In this document: in pieces, positions 43,628 through 52,697 of the stretch
How the letters are laid out: each line of letters opens with the position of its first letter
Numbering within the stretch: position 1 is the stretch's first letter
NCBI GenBank assembly: GCA_965218045.1
Contig: CBDCJX010000003.1
Location: 1-64,000, forward strand
DNA: 64,000 nt
Reading direction: 5' to 3'
Source of the DNA: CAVRCA01 sp965218045
Lineage (GTDB): Bacteria > Pseudomonadota > Alphaproteobacteria > Acetobacterales > Acetobacteraceae
Notes under the pieces: model-generated
What the model was told of the DNA's origin: nothing
The model's input: the letters and a program-made list of their open reading frames with translations, nothing else
The model's database searches: none
Position numbers and translations under genes: made by a program

Positions 43628-46600
43628 ATGATCTCCGCCGTCTTCGTCGACCGGCCGCGTCTGGCGATCGTGATCGCCATCGTGATGACCCTCGCCGGGC
43701 TGCTGTCCCTGCTGCGCATCCCGGTCGCCCAGTTCCCCGACATCGTGCCGCCGCAGGTGCAGGTCGCGGCGAACTATCCGGGCGCCTCCGCCGCCGTGGT
43801 CGAAGCCACCGTCGCCCAGCCCATCGAGGCGCAGGTGATCGGCGTCGACAAGATGATCTACATGAAGTCCAACAGCGCGAATGACGGCAGCTACGGCCTG
43901 ACCGTGAGCTTCGAGCTGGGGACCAACCCCGACATCAACACCGTCAACGTCAACAACCGGGTGCAGACCGCGCTTGCCAAGCTGCCGGAGCTGGTGCAGC
44001 GCACTGGCCTGACGGTGCAGAAGCGCTCCTCGGCGATCCTCGAGTTCCTCCAGTTCTACAGCGAGGGCGGCAAGCAGGATCCGCTGTTCATCAGCAACTA
44101 CGTCACCATCAACGTGCTCGATCGGCTGTCGCGCACGCCGGGCGTCGGCCAGGCATTCCTGTTCGGCAAGCTCGACTACTCGATGCGTATCTGGTTCGAC
44201 ATGGAGCGGCTGGCCAACCTCAACATCGCCCCGTCCGACATCGTCCAGGCGATCCAGCAGCAGAACGTGCAGGCGCCGGTGGGCCGCATCGGCGCGCGAC
44301 CGGTGAACCAGGACGTGCAGTTCCAGCTCAACGTGCAGACCCAGGGGCGCCTGCAAACGCCGGAGCAGTTCGGCGACATCGTGGTGCGCGCCAATCCCGA
44401 CGGCTCGGTGCTGCGGGTGAAGGACGTGGCGCGGGTCGAGCTGGGTGCGGCCAACATGGACACCGAGAGCCGGCTCGACGGCAATCCGGCGGTGTCGATC
44501 GGCATCTATCTGGCCCCTGGCGCCAACGCGGTGCAGACCTCCAACCGCGTGCAGGCGGCGCTCGACGACCTGAGCCAGCGCTATCCCGAGGGCCTGAAGT
44601 CCAAGGTGTTCTACAACAGCAGCACCTTCGTCTCCGACACGATCACCGAGGTGCTGAAGACCTTGGGCGAGGCATTCATCCTCGTCGTCATCGTGGTGTT
44701 CCTGTTCCTCGGCAACCTGCGCGCCACCATCATCCCGACCGTCGCGGTGCCGGTAAGCCTGATCGCGACCTTCGCCATCCTGCTCGCGGTGGGCTTCTCG
44801 GCCAACACCGTCTCGCTGCTGGCGATGGTGCTCGCGATCGGCATCGTGGTCGATGACGCCATCGTCGTGGTCGAGAATGTCGAGCGGGTGCTGGAGGAGG
44901 AGCCGCATCTCAGCCCCGCCGAGGCGACGAAGAAGGCGATGACGCAGATCACCGCGCCGATCATCGCCATCACCCTGGTGCTGCTCTCGGTGTTCGTGCC
45001 GATCGGGTTCATCCCCGGCATCTCCGGCCTGTTGTTCCGCCAGTTCGCTGTCACCATCAGCGTGGCGATGCTGATCTCGGCGATCAACGCGCTCACCCTC
45101 TCGCCAGCGTTGTGCGCGGTGTTCCTGCGTCACGGTGGCGCGCGGGGCGGGATCATGGGCCGAGTGCTGAACGGCATCGACCATGTCCGCGACGGCTACG
45201 CCGCCATCGTGCGGCGGCTGGTGCGCGTGGCAATCATCGGCGTCGTGATCATCGCCGCTTGCGGGCTCGGCATCTTCGGCATGTCGAAGATCACGCCCAC
45301 CGGGTTCCTGCCGGAGGAGGATCAGGGGGCGTTCTTCGTCGCCGTGCAGCTACCCAGCGGCGCCTCGGTGTCGCGCACCCGGGCGGTGGTCGAGCGGGTG
45401 GAGAACCTGATCCGACCGCTGCCGGAGGTCCAGGGCGTGCTGTCGATCGTCGGCTTCTCGCTGCTCGACGGTGGCAACCAGTCGAACTCGGCCTTCATGG
45501 TGGCGCGGCTGAAACCGTTCGCCGACCGCACCGCGGCGAACGAGAAGGTGCAGGCGGTTATCGGCCAGGTGTTCGGCCGGGTGCAACAGATCCGCTCGGC
45601 CAACATCTTCCCGTTCAACCTGCCGCCGATCATCGGCCTGTCGACCAGCGGCGGCTTCGAGTACCAGCTCCAGAACCTCGAGGGCGCCGACCCCGCCGCG
45701 ATGGGCAGCGTGGTGCAGGGCCTGCTCGCCGCCGCCAATCAGGACCCGCGCCTCGCCCGGGTGTTCTCCACCTTCACCCCCACCAATCCGTCGGTCTACC
45801 TCGATATCGACCGCGAGAAGGCGCAGGCGCTCGGGCTGTCGATCAACGACGTGTTCACCACCTTGCAAGCCACGCTCGGCGGCATCTACGTCAACGATTT
45901 CAACCTCTACGGTCGCACTTGGCAGGTCAATATCCAGGGCGAGGCGCGCGACCGCAGCGACATCTCGCAGATCTTCCAGATCTACGTGCGCAACAAGTCC
46001 GGCACGATGGTGCCGCTGCGCTCGATCGCCGACCTGCGCATCGTGCTCGGGCCGCAGGTGATCAGCCGCTACAACAACTACCGTTCCGTCACGATCAACG
46101 GCGGCCCGCAGCCGGGCGTGTCATCCGGCGCGGCGCTGACGGCGATGGCGGAAATCTCGAAGAAGACGCTGCCCGCCGGCTACTCGTACGAGTGGACCGG
46201 CACCGCCTACCAGGAGGTGCAGGCGTCGGGGCAGACCGGCGCCATCCTGGGGCTGGCGGTGCTGTTCGCCTATCTGTTCCTGGTTGCCTTGTACGAAAGC
46301 TGGGTGATCCCGGTTCCGGTGCTGCTCTCGGTGGCGGTGGGAGTGCTGGGCGCCTTCATCGGCATCTCGATCGCGGGCCGGCCGCTCGACATCTACGCGC
46401 AGATCGGCCTGGTGGTGCTGATCGCGCTGGCCGCCAAGAATGGCATCCTTATCGTCGAGTTCGCCAAGGACCAGCGCGAGGCCGGCATGCCGATCCGCGA
46501 GGCGGCCGAGCTCGGCGCCCGTACCCGGTTTCGCGCGGTGATGATGACCTCCATCGCCTTCGTGCTCGGCCTGGTGCCTTTGGTGTGGGCGCAGGGGGCG

Positions 46601-46762
46601 GCGATGCTGAGCCGCCGCGCGGTCGGCACGGCGGTGTTCGCCGGCATGATCGCGGCGAGCGCGGTCGGCATCTTCGTGATCCCGATGCTCTACGTCACCT
46701 TCCAGACCGGCCGCGAATGGGTAAAGTCGAAATTCGCCGGCCGCCCGCGCGAGGCCGCGTAG
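43628..46762 (+). CDS. RND efflux transporter permease (AcrB/MexB, HAE1 family)
   Basis: A 1044-aa inner-membrane trimeric pump subunit of normal length. The first porter repeat has QVQVAANYPGASAAVVEATVAQPIE. TM4 carries the proton-relay pair DD in GIVVDDAIVVVENVERV. The C-terminal half repeats the pattern (GITPTGFLPEEDQGAFF-like region at about 555-570, and VLIALAAKNGILIVEFAK). It works with the adaptor encoded 4 bp upstream. Drug specificity cannot be read from the sequence; no regulator gene is adjacent. Confidence 0.95.
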   Translation: MISAVFVDRPRLAIVIAIVMTLAGLLSLLRIPVAQFPDIVPPQVQVAANYPGASAAVVEATVAQPIEAQVIGVDKMIYMKSNSANDGSYGLTVSFELGTNPDINTVNVNNRVQTALAKLPELVQRTGLTVQKRSSAILEFLQFYSEGGKQDPLFISNYVTINVLDRLSRTPGVGQAFLFGKLDYSMRIWFDMERLANLNIAPSDIVQAIQQQNVQAPVGRIGARPVNQDVQFQLNVQTQGRLQTPEQFGDIVVRANPDGSVLRVKDVARVELGAANMDTESRLDGNPAVSIGIYLAPGANAVQTSNRVQAALDDLSQRYPEGLKSKVFYNSSTFVSDTITEVLKTLGEAFILVVIVVFLFLGNLRATIIPTVAVPVSLIATFAILLAVGFSANTVSLLAMVLAIGIVVDDAIVVVENVERVLEEEPHLSPAEATKKAMTQITAPIIAITLVLLSVFVPIGFIPGISGLLFRQFAVTISVAMLISAINALTLSPALCAVFLRHGGARGGIMGRVLNGIDHVRDGYAAIVRRLVRVAIIGVVIIAACGLGIFGMSKITPTGFLPEEDQGAFFVAVQLPSGASVSRTRAVVERVENLIRPLPEVQGVLSIVGFSLLDGGNQSNSAFMVARLKPFADRTAANEKVQAVIGQVFGRVQQIRSANIFPFNLPPIIGLSTSGGFEYQLQNLEGADPAAMGSVVQGLLAAANQDPRLARVFSTFTPTNPSVYLDIDREKAQALGLSINDVFTTLQATLGGIYVNDFNLYGRTWQVNIQGEARDRSDISQIFQIYVRNKSGTMVPLRSIADLRIVLGPQVISRYNNYRSVTINGGPQPGVSSGAALTAMAEISKKTLPAGYSYEWTGTAYQEVQASGQTGAILGLAVLFAYLFLVALYESWVIPVPVLLSVAVGVLGAFIGISIAGRPLDIYAQIGLVVLIALAAKNGILIVEFAKDQREAGMPIREAAELGARTRFRAVMMTSIAFVLGLVPLVWAQGAAMLSRRAVGTAVFAGMIAASAVGIFVIPMLYVTFQTGREWVKSKFAGRPREAA

Positions 46763-46848
46763 TTGCCAGCCGCCGTAACCTCCGCTTCGTTCTTGCGCGT
46801 CATCGCCAAAGGAAGATACCGCCAGTCGGCATGCGCTGGTTTGCCGGG

Positions 46849-47436
46849 CTACCTGTTGGGCGGGAAGCGCAACCGGGTGCCTCGGTAGAGCTCCACCAAC
46901 GACGTGCGCAAGCCGATGCTCTCTAGCACCAGCTCGCCATCCGTCGGGATTTCGGGTTCCCGCGGCCAGCCGTCCGCGCGCCGGCGCAGCAGTTCCGCCC
47001 CGATCGACACGGTGCTGAGCACCACGATCTCCCGCACGGTCGGGATTGTGGTGTAGGCCCACACGTTGGCCCAGGTCTCGGCCTGGTTGCTGGGCGAGAG
47101 GATCTCCACGATCAGCACGGGATCGGTGAGCACGGCTTCCTCGGCCGCGTAGTCCGAGCAGGTCACGGCCAAGTCGGGGATACGCACGTTGCGGCTGGAT
47201 TGCACGTGCGGGATCACACCGGGAGTCACCACGAGGGTGCAGGGACTCCCTCGGTCCCGGAGATGGTTCCCGATCAACCGCCCCAGCTCACCCTGCAGCG
47301 TGCCATGCGTGCGGCTAGCCGGGGCCATGGCTTGCGGCTCTCCGTCCACAAGCTGCCAAGTGCGCCCGTCGCCGGAATCCCAGGCGAGGAACTGCTGGAC
47401 CGACATGTATACGGGGATCTTGGCTAACGCGACCAT
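46849..47436 (-). CDS. Uma2/DUF820 family putative nuclease
   Basis: A 195-aa PD-(D/E)XK-fold protein. NVRIPDLAVTC holds the catalytic Asp and LIVEILSPSNQAET the Glu; QFLAWDSGDGRTWQLVDGEPQAM is the typical N terminus (E/D-L-V-x-G-E). The family is expanded in cyanobacteria and some alphaproteobacteria, and its cellular role is unproven. It is convergent with the RND operon and divergent from the following molybdopterin gene. Confidence 0.85.
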   Translation of the reverse strand: MVALAKIPVYMSVQQFLAWDSGDGRTWQLVDGEPQAMAPASRTHGTLQGELGRLIGNHLRDRGSPCTLVVTPGVIPHVQSSRNVRIPDLAVTCSDYAAEEAVLTDPVLIVEILSPSNQAETWANVWAYTTIPTVREIVVLSTVSIGAELLRRRADGWPREPEIPTDGELVLESIGLRTSLVELYRGTRLRFPPNR

Positions 47437-47616
47437 GCTACCAGCCTAACGAAGCTGGAGCGCGGCTGCCACATGGAACAGCGGCAGCGGGGTGGGCTCG
47501 GGAAAGGTCCGTTCGAGGCTTGGCGAATGGCGTCCACCGCACACATGCTGCACACTGTATTCCAGGCGGTGGGCATCGCGGTCCGCGCCCGAGACCAGGT
47601 CCGGAGAGACAGCGCC

Positions 47617-49941
47617 ATGAGCAAGTTCGGCCTCGCCCAGCCCGTTCGCCGCGTCGAAGATCCGCGCCTGCTGAAGGGCGACGGGCGCTACACCGACGAC
47701 ATCGCGCTGCCCGGCATGCTGCACGGCGTGGTGCTGCGCAGCCCGCACGCGGCGGCGCGCCTGGGCGCGATCGACACTGAGGCGGCGAAAGCGGTCCCCG
47801 GGGTGGCGGCGATCTACACCAGCGCCGACCTCAAGGCCGACGGCATCGGCACCCTGCCCTGCGCGGTGGCGCTCAAGAACCGCGACGGCAGCACCCAGGC
47901 CCTGCCGCCGCGCCCGGGGCTGGCCGAGGGCGCGGTGCACCACGTCGGCGACCCCGTCGCCTTCATCGTCGCCGACACCGTGCAGGCCGGCCGCGACGCC
48001 GCCGAGCTGATCGACGTGCAATACGACACCTTGCCCTCCGCGACCGACCTCACCAGCGCCACCGACGCGGGCCAGTCGCTGGTGTGGGACAACGTGCCGA
48101 ACAACGTCTGCTTCGACTGGGAGATCGGCGACAAGGCCGCCACCGACGCGCTGTTCGATCAGGCCGCGCACACCACGCGCATCACCGTGGTCAACAACCG
48201 CATCATCGTCTCCTCGATGGAGGCGCGGGTCGCCCTGGCCGAGTACGATTCCTCCAGCGAGCGCTGGACCCTGCACGCCAACACCCAGGGCGGCTGGTTC
48301 GTGAAGAACCTGATGGCGCCCGTGTTCGGCGCCGAGCCCGACAAGTTCCGCATCATCACCCCCGACGTCGGCGGCGCCTTCGGCATGAAGTCGTTCCTGT
48401 ATCCCGAGCACGTGCTGACCTGCTTTGCTGCACGCAAGCTCGGCCGGCCGGTGAAGTGGACCTCCGAGCGCTCGGAGGCGTTCCTCTCCGACACCCATGG
48501 GCGCGACAACGTCACGACCGGCGAGATCGCGCTCGACAAGGACGGCAAGTTCCTCGCCCTACGCACCCGCAACCTCGCCAACATGGGCGCTTATCTGTCG
48601 AATTACGCGCCATACATCCCGACCATGGCGGGCACCGGCGTGCTGGCCAGCGTCTACGGGTTCCAGGCCGTGTATGCGAACGTCATCGGCGTGTTCACCA
48701 ACACGGTGCCAGTCGATGCCTATCGCGGCGCCGGGCGGCCGGAGGCCAACTACCTCGTCGAGCGGCTGGTCGATGCGACGGCGTACGAGCTGGGGATCGA
48801 CCGGGTCGAGCTGCGCCGGCGCAATATGGTGCCGCCCTCGGCGATGCCTCACTCGACGCCGGTAGGAAAAACCTACGACAGCGGCGACTTCGCCCGCGTG
48901 CTCGACGCCGCACTCGAGAAGATGGATTGGAGCGGTTTTGAGGCGCGCCGTGCCCAGTCGGCGAAGAACGGCAAGCAGCGCGGGCTAGGGCTCTCCTACT
49001 ACCTCGAAGCCACCGGTGGCGACCCGACCGAGCGCGCCGAAATCCGTTTCGCCGATGACGGGTTCGTCGATGTCTATGTCGGCACCCAATCCGCCGGGCA
49101 AGGCCACGAAACCGCCTACGTGATGCTGACCGCCGACAAGCTCGGCATCGACGGCGACAAGATCCGCATCCGCCAGGGCGACACCGACACGATCCCGGTT
49201 GGCGGCGGCACCGGCGGGGCGCGCAGCCTGTATTCGGAAGGCCAGGCGATCTATGCCGCCACGGCGAGCGTGATCGAGAAGGGCAAGCAGGCCGCCTCCG
49301 AAGCGCTGGAGGCCGCGCCCGCCGATATCGTGTTCGAGGACGGGCGGTTCTCCATCGTCGGCACCGATCGCAGCATGGACATCATCGAGCTCGCCGCGAC
49401 GCAGCGACAGAAGGCGCAAGCCGGGCAGCAGGTCACCACGCTCGACGCGGCGGAAATCGCCAATATCGACAACCACACCTTCCCGAACGGCTGTCACATG
49501 GCCGAGGTCGAGGTCGACCAGGACACCGGCCACATCGAGATCGCCCGCTACGTGGTGTGCGACGACGTGGGCAAGGCGGTGAACCCGCTCATCGTTCGCG
49601 GCCAGGTGCATGGCGGCGTGGCACAGGGCATCGGCCAGGCGGTGTTCGAGCGCACCGCCTATGACGGCTCTTCGGGACAGTTGCTGTCGGGCAGCTTCAT
49701 GGATTACGCCCTGCCGCGCGCCGGCGACCTGCCGGATGTCGAGGTGGAGTTCATCGAGGTGCCCTGCGAGACCAACCCGCTCGGGGTGAAGGGCGCGGGC
49801 GAGGCGGGCGCGGTCGGCAGCCCGCCGGCGGTGATGAACGCCATCGTTGACGCTCTGCGCATGGTGGGGGTGAGCCAGATCGACATGCCCGCCACCCCGG
49901 AACGGGTCTGGCGCGCCCTCGCCACCGCGAAAGCCGCCTGA
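47617..49941 (+). CDS. Stand-alone molybdopterin-binding hydroxylase subunit
   Basis: A 774-aa CoxL/xanthine dehydrogenase-family large subunit. It starts MSKFGLAQPVRRVEDPRLLKGDGRYTDDIALPG at 47617, preceded by CGGAGAG. Cofactor motifs are DVGGAFGMKSFLYPE, VPVDAYRGAGRPEANYLVERLVD (the AYRGAGR form, not the AYRCSFR of form I CO dehydrogenase), and the C-terminal GVKGAGEAGAVG with the catalytic Glu. Neither an iron-sulfur nor an FAD subunit gene is next to it, unlike the set at 21729-25373. It may borrow partners from elsewhere. Confidence 0.88.
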   Translation: MSKFGLAQPVRRVEDPRLLKGDGRYTDDIALPGMLHGVVLRSPHAAARLGAIDTEAAKAVPGVAAIYTSADLKADGIGTLPCAVALKNRDGSTQALPPRPGLAEGAVHHVGDPVAFIVADTVQAGRDAAELIDVQYDTLPSATDLTSATDAGQSLVWDNVPNNVCFDWEIGDKAATDALFDQAAHTTRITVVNNRIIVSSMEARVALAEYDSSSERWTLHANTQGGWFVKNLMAPVFGAEPDKFRIITPDVGGAFGMKSFLYPEHVLTCFAARKLGRPVKWTSERSEAFLSDTHGRDNVTTGEIALDKDGKFLALRTRNLANMGAYLSNYAPYIPTMAGTGVLASVYGFQAVYANVIGVFTNTVPVDAYRGAGRPEANYLVERLVDATAYELGIDRVELRRRNMVPPSAMPHSTPVGKTYDSGDFARVLDAALEKMDWSGFEARRAQSAKNGKQRGLGLSYYLEATGGDPTERAEIRFADDGFVDVYVGTQSAGQGHETAYVMLTADKLGIDGDKIRIRQGDTDTIPVGGGTGGARSLYSEGQAIYAATASVIEKGKQAASEALEAAPADIVFEDGRFSIVGTDRSMDIIELAATQRQKAQAGQQVTTLDAAEIANIDNHTFPNGCHMAEVEVDQDTGHIEIARYVVCDDVGKAVNPLIVRGQVHGGVAQGIGQAVFERTAYDGSSGQLLSGSFMDYALPRAGDLPDVEVEFIEVPCETNPLGVKGAGEAGAVGSPPAVMNAIVDALRMVGVSQIDMPATPERVWRALATAKAA

Positions 49942-50032
49942 GGCGGCTTGGTGCGCCACCCAGCAGGGCGGTTTGCTTGCCGGGAGCGAACTATTAAAGT
50001 CCCCCCGCTACTTGAGCGAGTGGGAGTGCATC

Positions 50033-51022
50033 ATGGGTGACGCCTGGGTTGTCAGCAACTTGTCTCTCGCGCGGTCGGGACCGCGCGAGAGTGGGGCGGC
50101 CGGCCGCACCTTCATCGTCTCCGGGCTGGCGCGCGGCGGCACCACCCTGCTCGCGGCGGCGCTGCGCGAGGCCGGCCTGTATCTCGGCACGCATCTCGCC
50201 GAACTGGTCGGCGAGGACCGCCAGATGCTCACCATCCTGCAATCCGGCAACCGCGCTCTGCTGCAAGGCGTCATTGCCGAGCGCAACGCCGAACACCAGG
50301 ACTGGGGCTTCAAGCTGCCCAACCTGCACGCCTTCCTGCGTTACGACGAAGTAAGGCTGTTCCGCAATCCGCACCTCATCCTGGTGTTCCGCGACCCGGT
50401 GGCGGTGACTATCCGCAACGTCGTCTCGGAGTATTTCGATCAGCTCAGGACGCTCGAGGGCTCGGTCACGGCGATGCAGGCGCTGGTCGAGTTCATGCGC
50501 CGGGCCAACTGCCCGACCTTGCTGGTCAGCTACGAGAAATCGCTGATCAAGCCCGCCGAGTTCGTCGACGCCCTTGCCGAGTTCTGCGGCCTGACGCCCG
50601 ACGAAGCGACCAAGGCCCGCATGGTGGCGGCGGTGGAGCCGAGTCCCGAAGCTTATGTCCGTGGCGCGCGGCGCCAGTTCGCCGGCGCGATCGACCTCGT
50701 GCATGAAGACGCGCTGCACGGCTGGTGCGCCCAGCTCGGCGATCTCGCGCCGGTCATGGTCGACCTGCTGCTCGACGGCGTACCGGCCGCCACCACGGCG
50801 GCGGACCGGTTCCGACCCGATCTGGTCAACGCCGGCTTTGGCAACGGCAATCACGGCTTCAAGTTCGACCTCGCAGCGCTCGCGACCCGGCCCGACACGC
50901 AGGTCGAGGTCCGGATCAGCGGCCGCACTTTCACCCTCGCCAAGAGCGGCCGGCCGCTGGCCACTTTCGCCGTCCCCACACCCTTGGCCGCCGAGGACGA
51001 GCTCGCGCCTGCTCAAGCGTAG
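50033..51022 (+). CDS. Sulfotransferase-like protein with C-terminal beta domain
   Basis: A 329-aa protein. Residues 25-200 resemble sulfotransferases: FIVSGLARGGTTLLAAALREAGLYLG at the PAPS 5'-phosphosulfate loop, DWGFKLPNLH, LILVFRDPVAVTIRN at the 3'-phosphate site. Residues about 220-310 form a second module (GWCAQLGDLAPVMVDLLLDG, ADRFRPDLVNAGFGNGNHGFKFDL) that in Acetobacteraceae and rhizobia also follows glycosyltransferases. GGGAG precedes the ATG at 50033. The acceptor is probably a surface glycan; this is inferred. It is convergent with the Mla cluster (10-bp overlap). Confidence 0.72.
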   Translation: MGDAWVVSNLSLARSGPRESGAAGRTFIVSGLARGGTTLLAAALREAGLYLGTHLAELVGEDRQMLTILQSGNRALLQGVIAERNAEHQDWGFKLPNLHAFLRYDEVRLFRNPHLILVFRDPVAVTIRNVVSEYFDQLRTLEGSVTAMQALVEFMRRANCPTLLVSYEKSLIKPAEFVDALAEFCGLTPDEATKARMVAAVEPSPEAYVRGARRQFAGAIDLVHEDALHGWCAQLGDLAPVMVDLLLDGVPAATTAADRFRPDLVNAGFGNGNHGFKFDLAALATRPDTQVEVRISGRTFTLAKSGRPLATFAVPTPLAAEDELAPAQA

Positions 51023-51681
51023 GTGGCGACCTTCGCCTCGATTTCGGCGAGCACCTCGGCCAGCGCCTGCTGCAAGCCGTGCGCGATCGCCGGCGCATCG
51101 GGCCCGGCGAGCTTGGTCTCGGCGCTGAAATCCTGCTGCATCAGGATTTTCGCGGGGCTGGATCGCTGGTCCAGCAGCACCAGCCCAAGCGCCACTCGCG
51201 CGGTGCCGGCGGGAAGGTCGGCACGAAACGCCGTCAAGGTGCCTTCGAGCACGAGATCGCCGTCGAGGCGGCTGCCCGGTGCCACGACAGCGGCGAACCG
51301 GCCGGAATCGGCGAGCCATTGCCGCAGATCGCTCTCGATGCTGGTCGCAGGCGGGACGGCCCACTCCTCGTAGTAGTCGACATGCAGGCTGCCGTCGCGC
51401 TGCAACCATTGCAGGCCGCGCGTGTCCACACCCGGAGCGGCACTCACGCCGCGCACCAGCAGCACCGGGCCACGCCGCTCGGGGCCACGCCGCTCGGGGC
51501 CACGCCGGTCGGGGCCACGCCGGTCGGGGCCACGCCGCTCGGGGCCGCGCCGATCGGCCGGCGCCGCGACGGTGCGGCGGACGACCAGTGGCCACGAGCG
51601 CCGCTCGACATAGGGTCGCTCGGTCAACGAGCCACAACCGGTCAGCCCCAGGACAAACCCCAAAACCGCGCGTCGCCTCAT
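51013..51681 (-). CDS. ABC-type transport auxiliary lipoprotein of the Mla operon
   Basis: A 222-aa PqiC/ABC_trans_aux-type lipoprotein. The signal peptide ends in lipobox LTGC with C16. The core starts PVLLVRGVSAAPGVDTRGL and continues YYEEWAVPPATSIESDLRQWLADSGRFAAVV, both typical of the family. Between the lipidation site and the core lies a run of six RRGP(E/D)-type pentapeptides coded by a 15-bp repeat. It links the inner-membrane MCE complex to the outer membrane in related systems. It starts in an ATGA overlap with mlaD. Confidence 0.85.
   Translation of the reverse strand: MRRRAVLGFVLGLTGCGSLTERPYVERRSWPLVVRRTVAAPADRRGPERRGPDRRGPDRRGPERRGPERRGPVLLVRGVSAAPGVDTRGLQWLQRDGSLHVDYYEEWAVPPATSIESDLRQWLADSGRFAAVVAPGSRLDGDLVLEGTLTAFRADLPAGTARVALGLVLLDQRSSPAKILMQQDFSAETKLAGPDAPAIAHGLQQALAEVLAEIEAKVATYA
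51471..51560. repeat. 15-bp minisatellite inside the auxiliary lipoprotein gene
   Basis: Five near-perfect units of CACGCCGCTCGGGGC (starts at 51471, 51486, 51501, 51516, 51531; the two central units have GGTC for GCTC) and a degenerate sixth at 51546. On the minus strand they encode alternating DRRGP and ERRGP pentapeptides. The unit length is a multiple of three, so gain or loss of copies would keep the frame. Confidence 0.92.
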
Positions 51682-52697
51682 CGGCCGGGCTCCGGTCGAC
51701 GCGGCGGCGGCCGGCCGAACAGCACCTGTGCGGGGTTGCGCCGCAGCTCCTCGGAGGTCTCCCGCAGATTGGCGACGGTGGCCTGCAAGTCGCGCAGCAG
51801 CGGTCCCAACGAGCGTTGCAAATCGGCCGAGCCGTTATCGATTCGGCGTGACGTCGCTTGCAGCGTGGCAAGCAGCGCCGGCAACGTGGCCGCCGCCACC
51901 GAGAGCCGTTCCGCCGCCGTGGCGGCGTTGGTCAGCAGCCCCTGCATCTCCTGGCCCTGGATTGTGTCGCGCAACGCGGTCGAGGTCGTGCGCAAATCCG
52001 CGCTCAGCGCCGGCAACTCGGCCTGCTCCACCTGGCCGCGCAGGCCGCGCAGCAACTCGGTCGCTTCGTTCAGGGTGGTGTGCACGTCGCCTTCCTTCAG
52101 CTCGCGGCGCAGGTCGCCGAGCAGCCCGGTCAGGTTCTCCGCCAGCGCGGTCAGATCCAGGCCGTTGAGCTTGGCCAGGAGCTGCCTCGCGGCATCCTGC
52201 ACCTGCGCCAACGTGCTCGGCACCGAGGGGATGTATTCGGCGAGCGGCGTCCACGGAACGTTCAGCGGCGGGTATTCGTCGGGTGGCACGAAGTCGAGCT
52301 CGATATAGCTCAGCCCGGTGAGGCCCTGCGAGGCGAGCCGCGCGCGCAACCCGGTCCGCACCGCCGATTGCGTGTCGGGCAGCCTGCCCACACGGGACGG
52401 GTTGATCACGAAGCGGACGAACACCAGCCGAAAGATGACGATCCGCGTGTCGGGTGGCTGCTTGCGGCCATATTCGGCGCTGACCAGGCCGATATCGGTC
52501 ACCCGTCCCAGGGTCACGCCCCGGAATTTTACTGGGGCACCGACTTCGAGGCCCTGCACGGACTCGCTGAAATAGGTCTCGAACGCCACGCCTTCGCGGA
52601 ACCGGTTGCCGGCGAGGAAGAACACCAGCCCGATCAGCAGAGCGGTGCCGACCACCACCAGCAACCCGACGCGCAGATAGGTGCCGCGCGTCGCCAT
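51678..52697 (-). CDS. mlaD: MlaD-family MCE lipid-transport protein
   Basis: A 339-aa protein with one N-terminal TM helix (LRVGLLVVVGTALLIGLVFFLAG) and an MCE domain at about 35-125 (FSESVQGLEVGAPVKFRGVTLGRVTDIGL, GLRARLASQGLTGLSYIELDF). A long helical C-terminal region follows (about 165-330), as in MlaD/PqiB-like hexamers that form a tunnel. It transports phospholipids between membranes with MlaE/MlaF. It is joined to mlaF by a TGATG and to the lipoprotein gene by ATGA. Confidence 0.9.
   Translation of the reverse strand: MATRGTYLRVGLLVVVGTALLIGLVFFLAGNRFREGVAFETYFSESVQGLEVGAPVKFRGVTLGRVTDIGLVSAEYGRKQPPDTRIVIFRLVFVRFVINPSRVGRLPDTQSAVRTGLRARLASQGLTGLSYIELDFVPPDEYPPLNVPWTPLAEYIPSVPSTLAQVQDAARQLLAKLNGLDLTALAENLTGLLGDLRRELKEGDVHTTLNEATELLRGLRGQVEQAELPALSADLRTTSTALRDTIQGQEMQGLLTNAATAAERLSVAAATLPALLATLQATSRRIDNGSADLQRSLGPLLRDLQATVANLRETSEELRRNPAQVLFGRPPPRRPEPGR

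Noticed and set aside
43475..45184. A 569-codon minus-strand frame opposite the RND permease
   Set aside because: It is antisense to a full-length AcrB-type gene and made of His/Asp/Arg runs typical of reverse-read membrane genes.
51471..51560. Possible CRISPR array
   Set aside because: The 15-bp units are contiguous without spacers and encode an in-frame pentapeptide, so this is a minisatellite.
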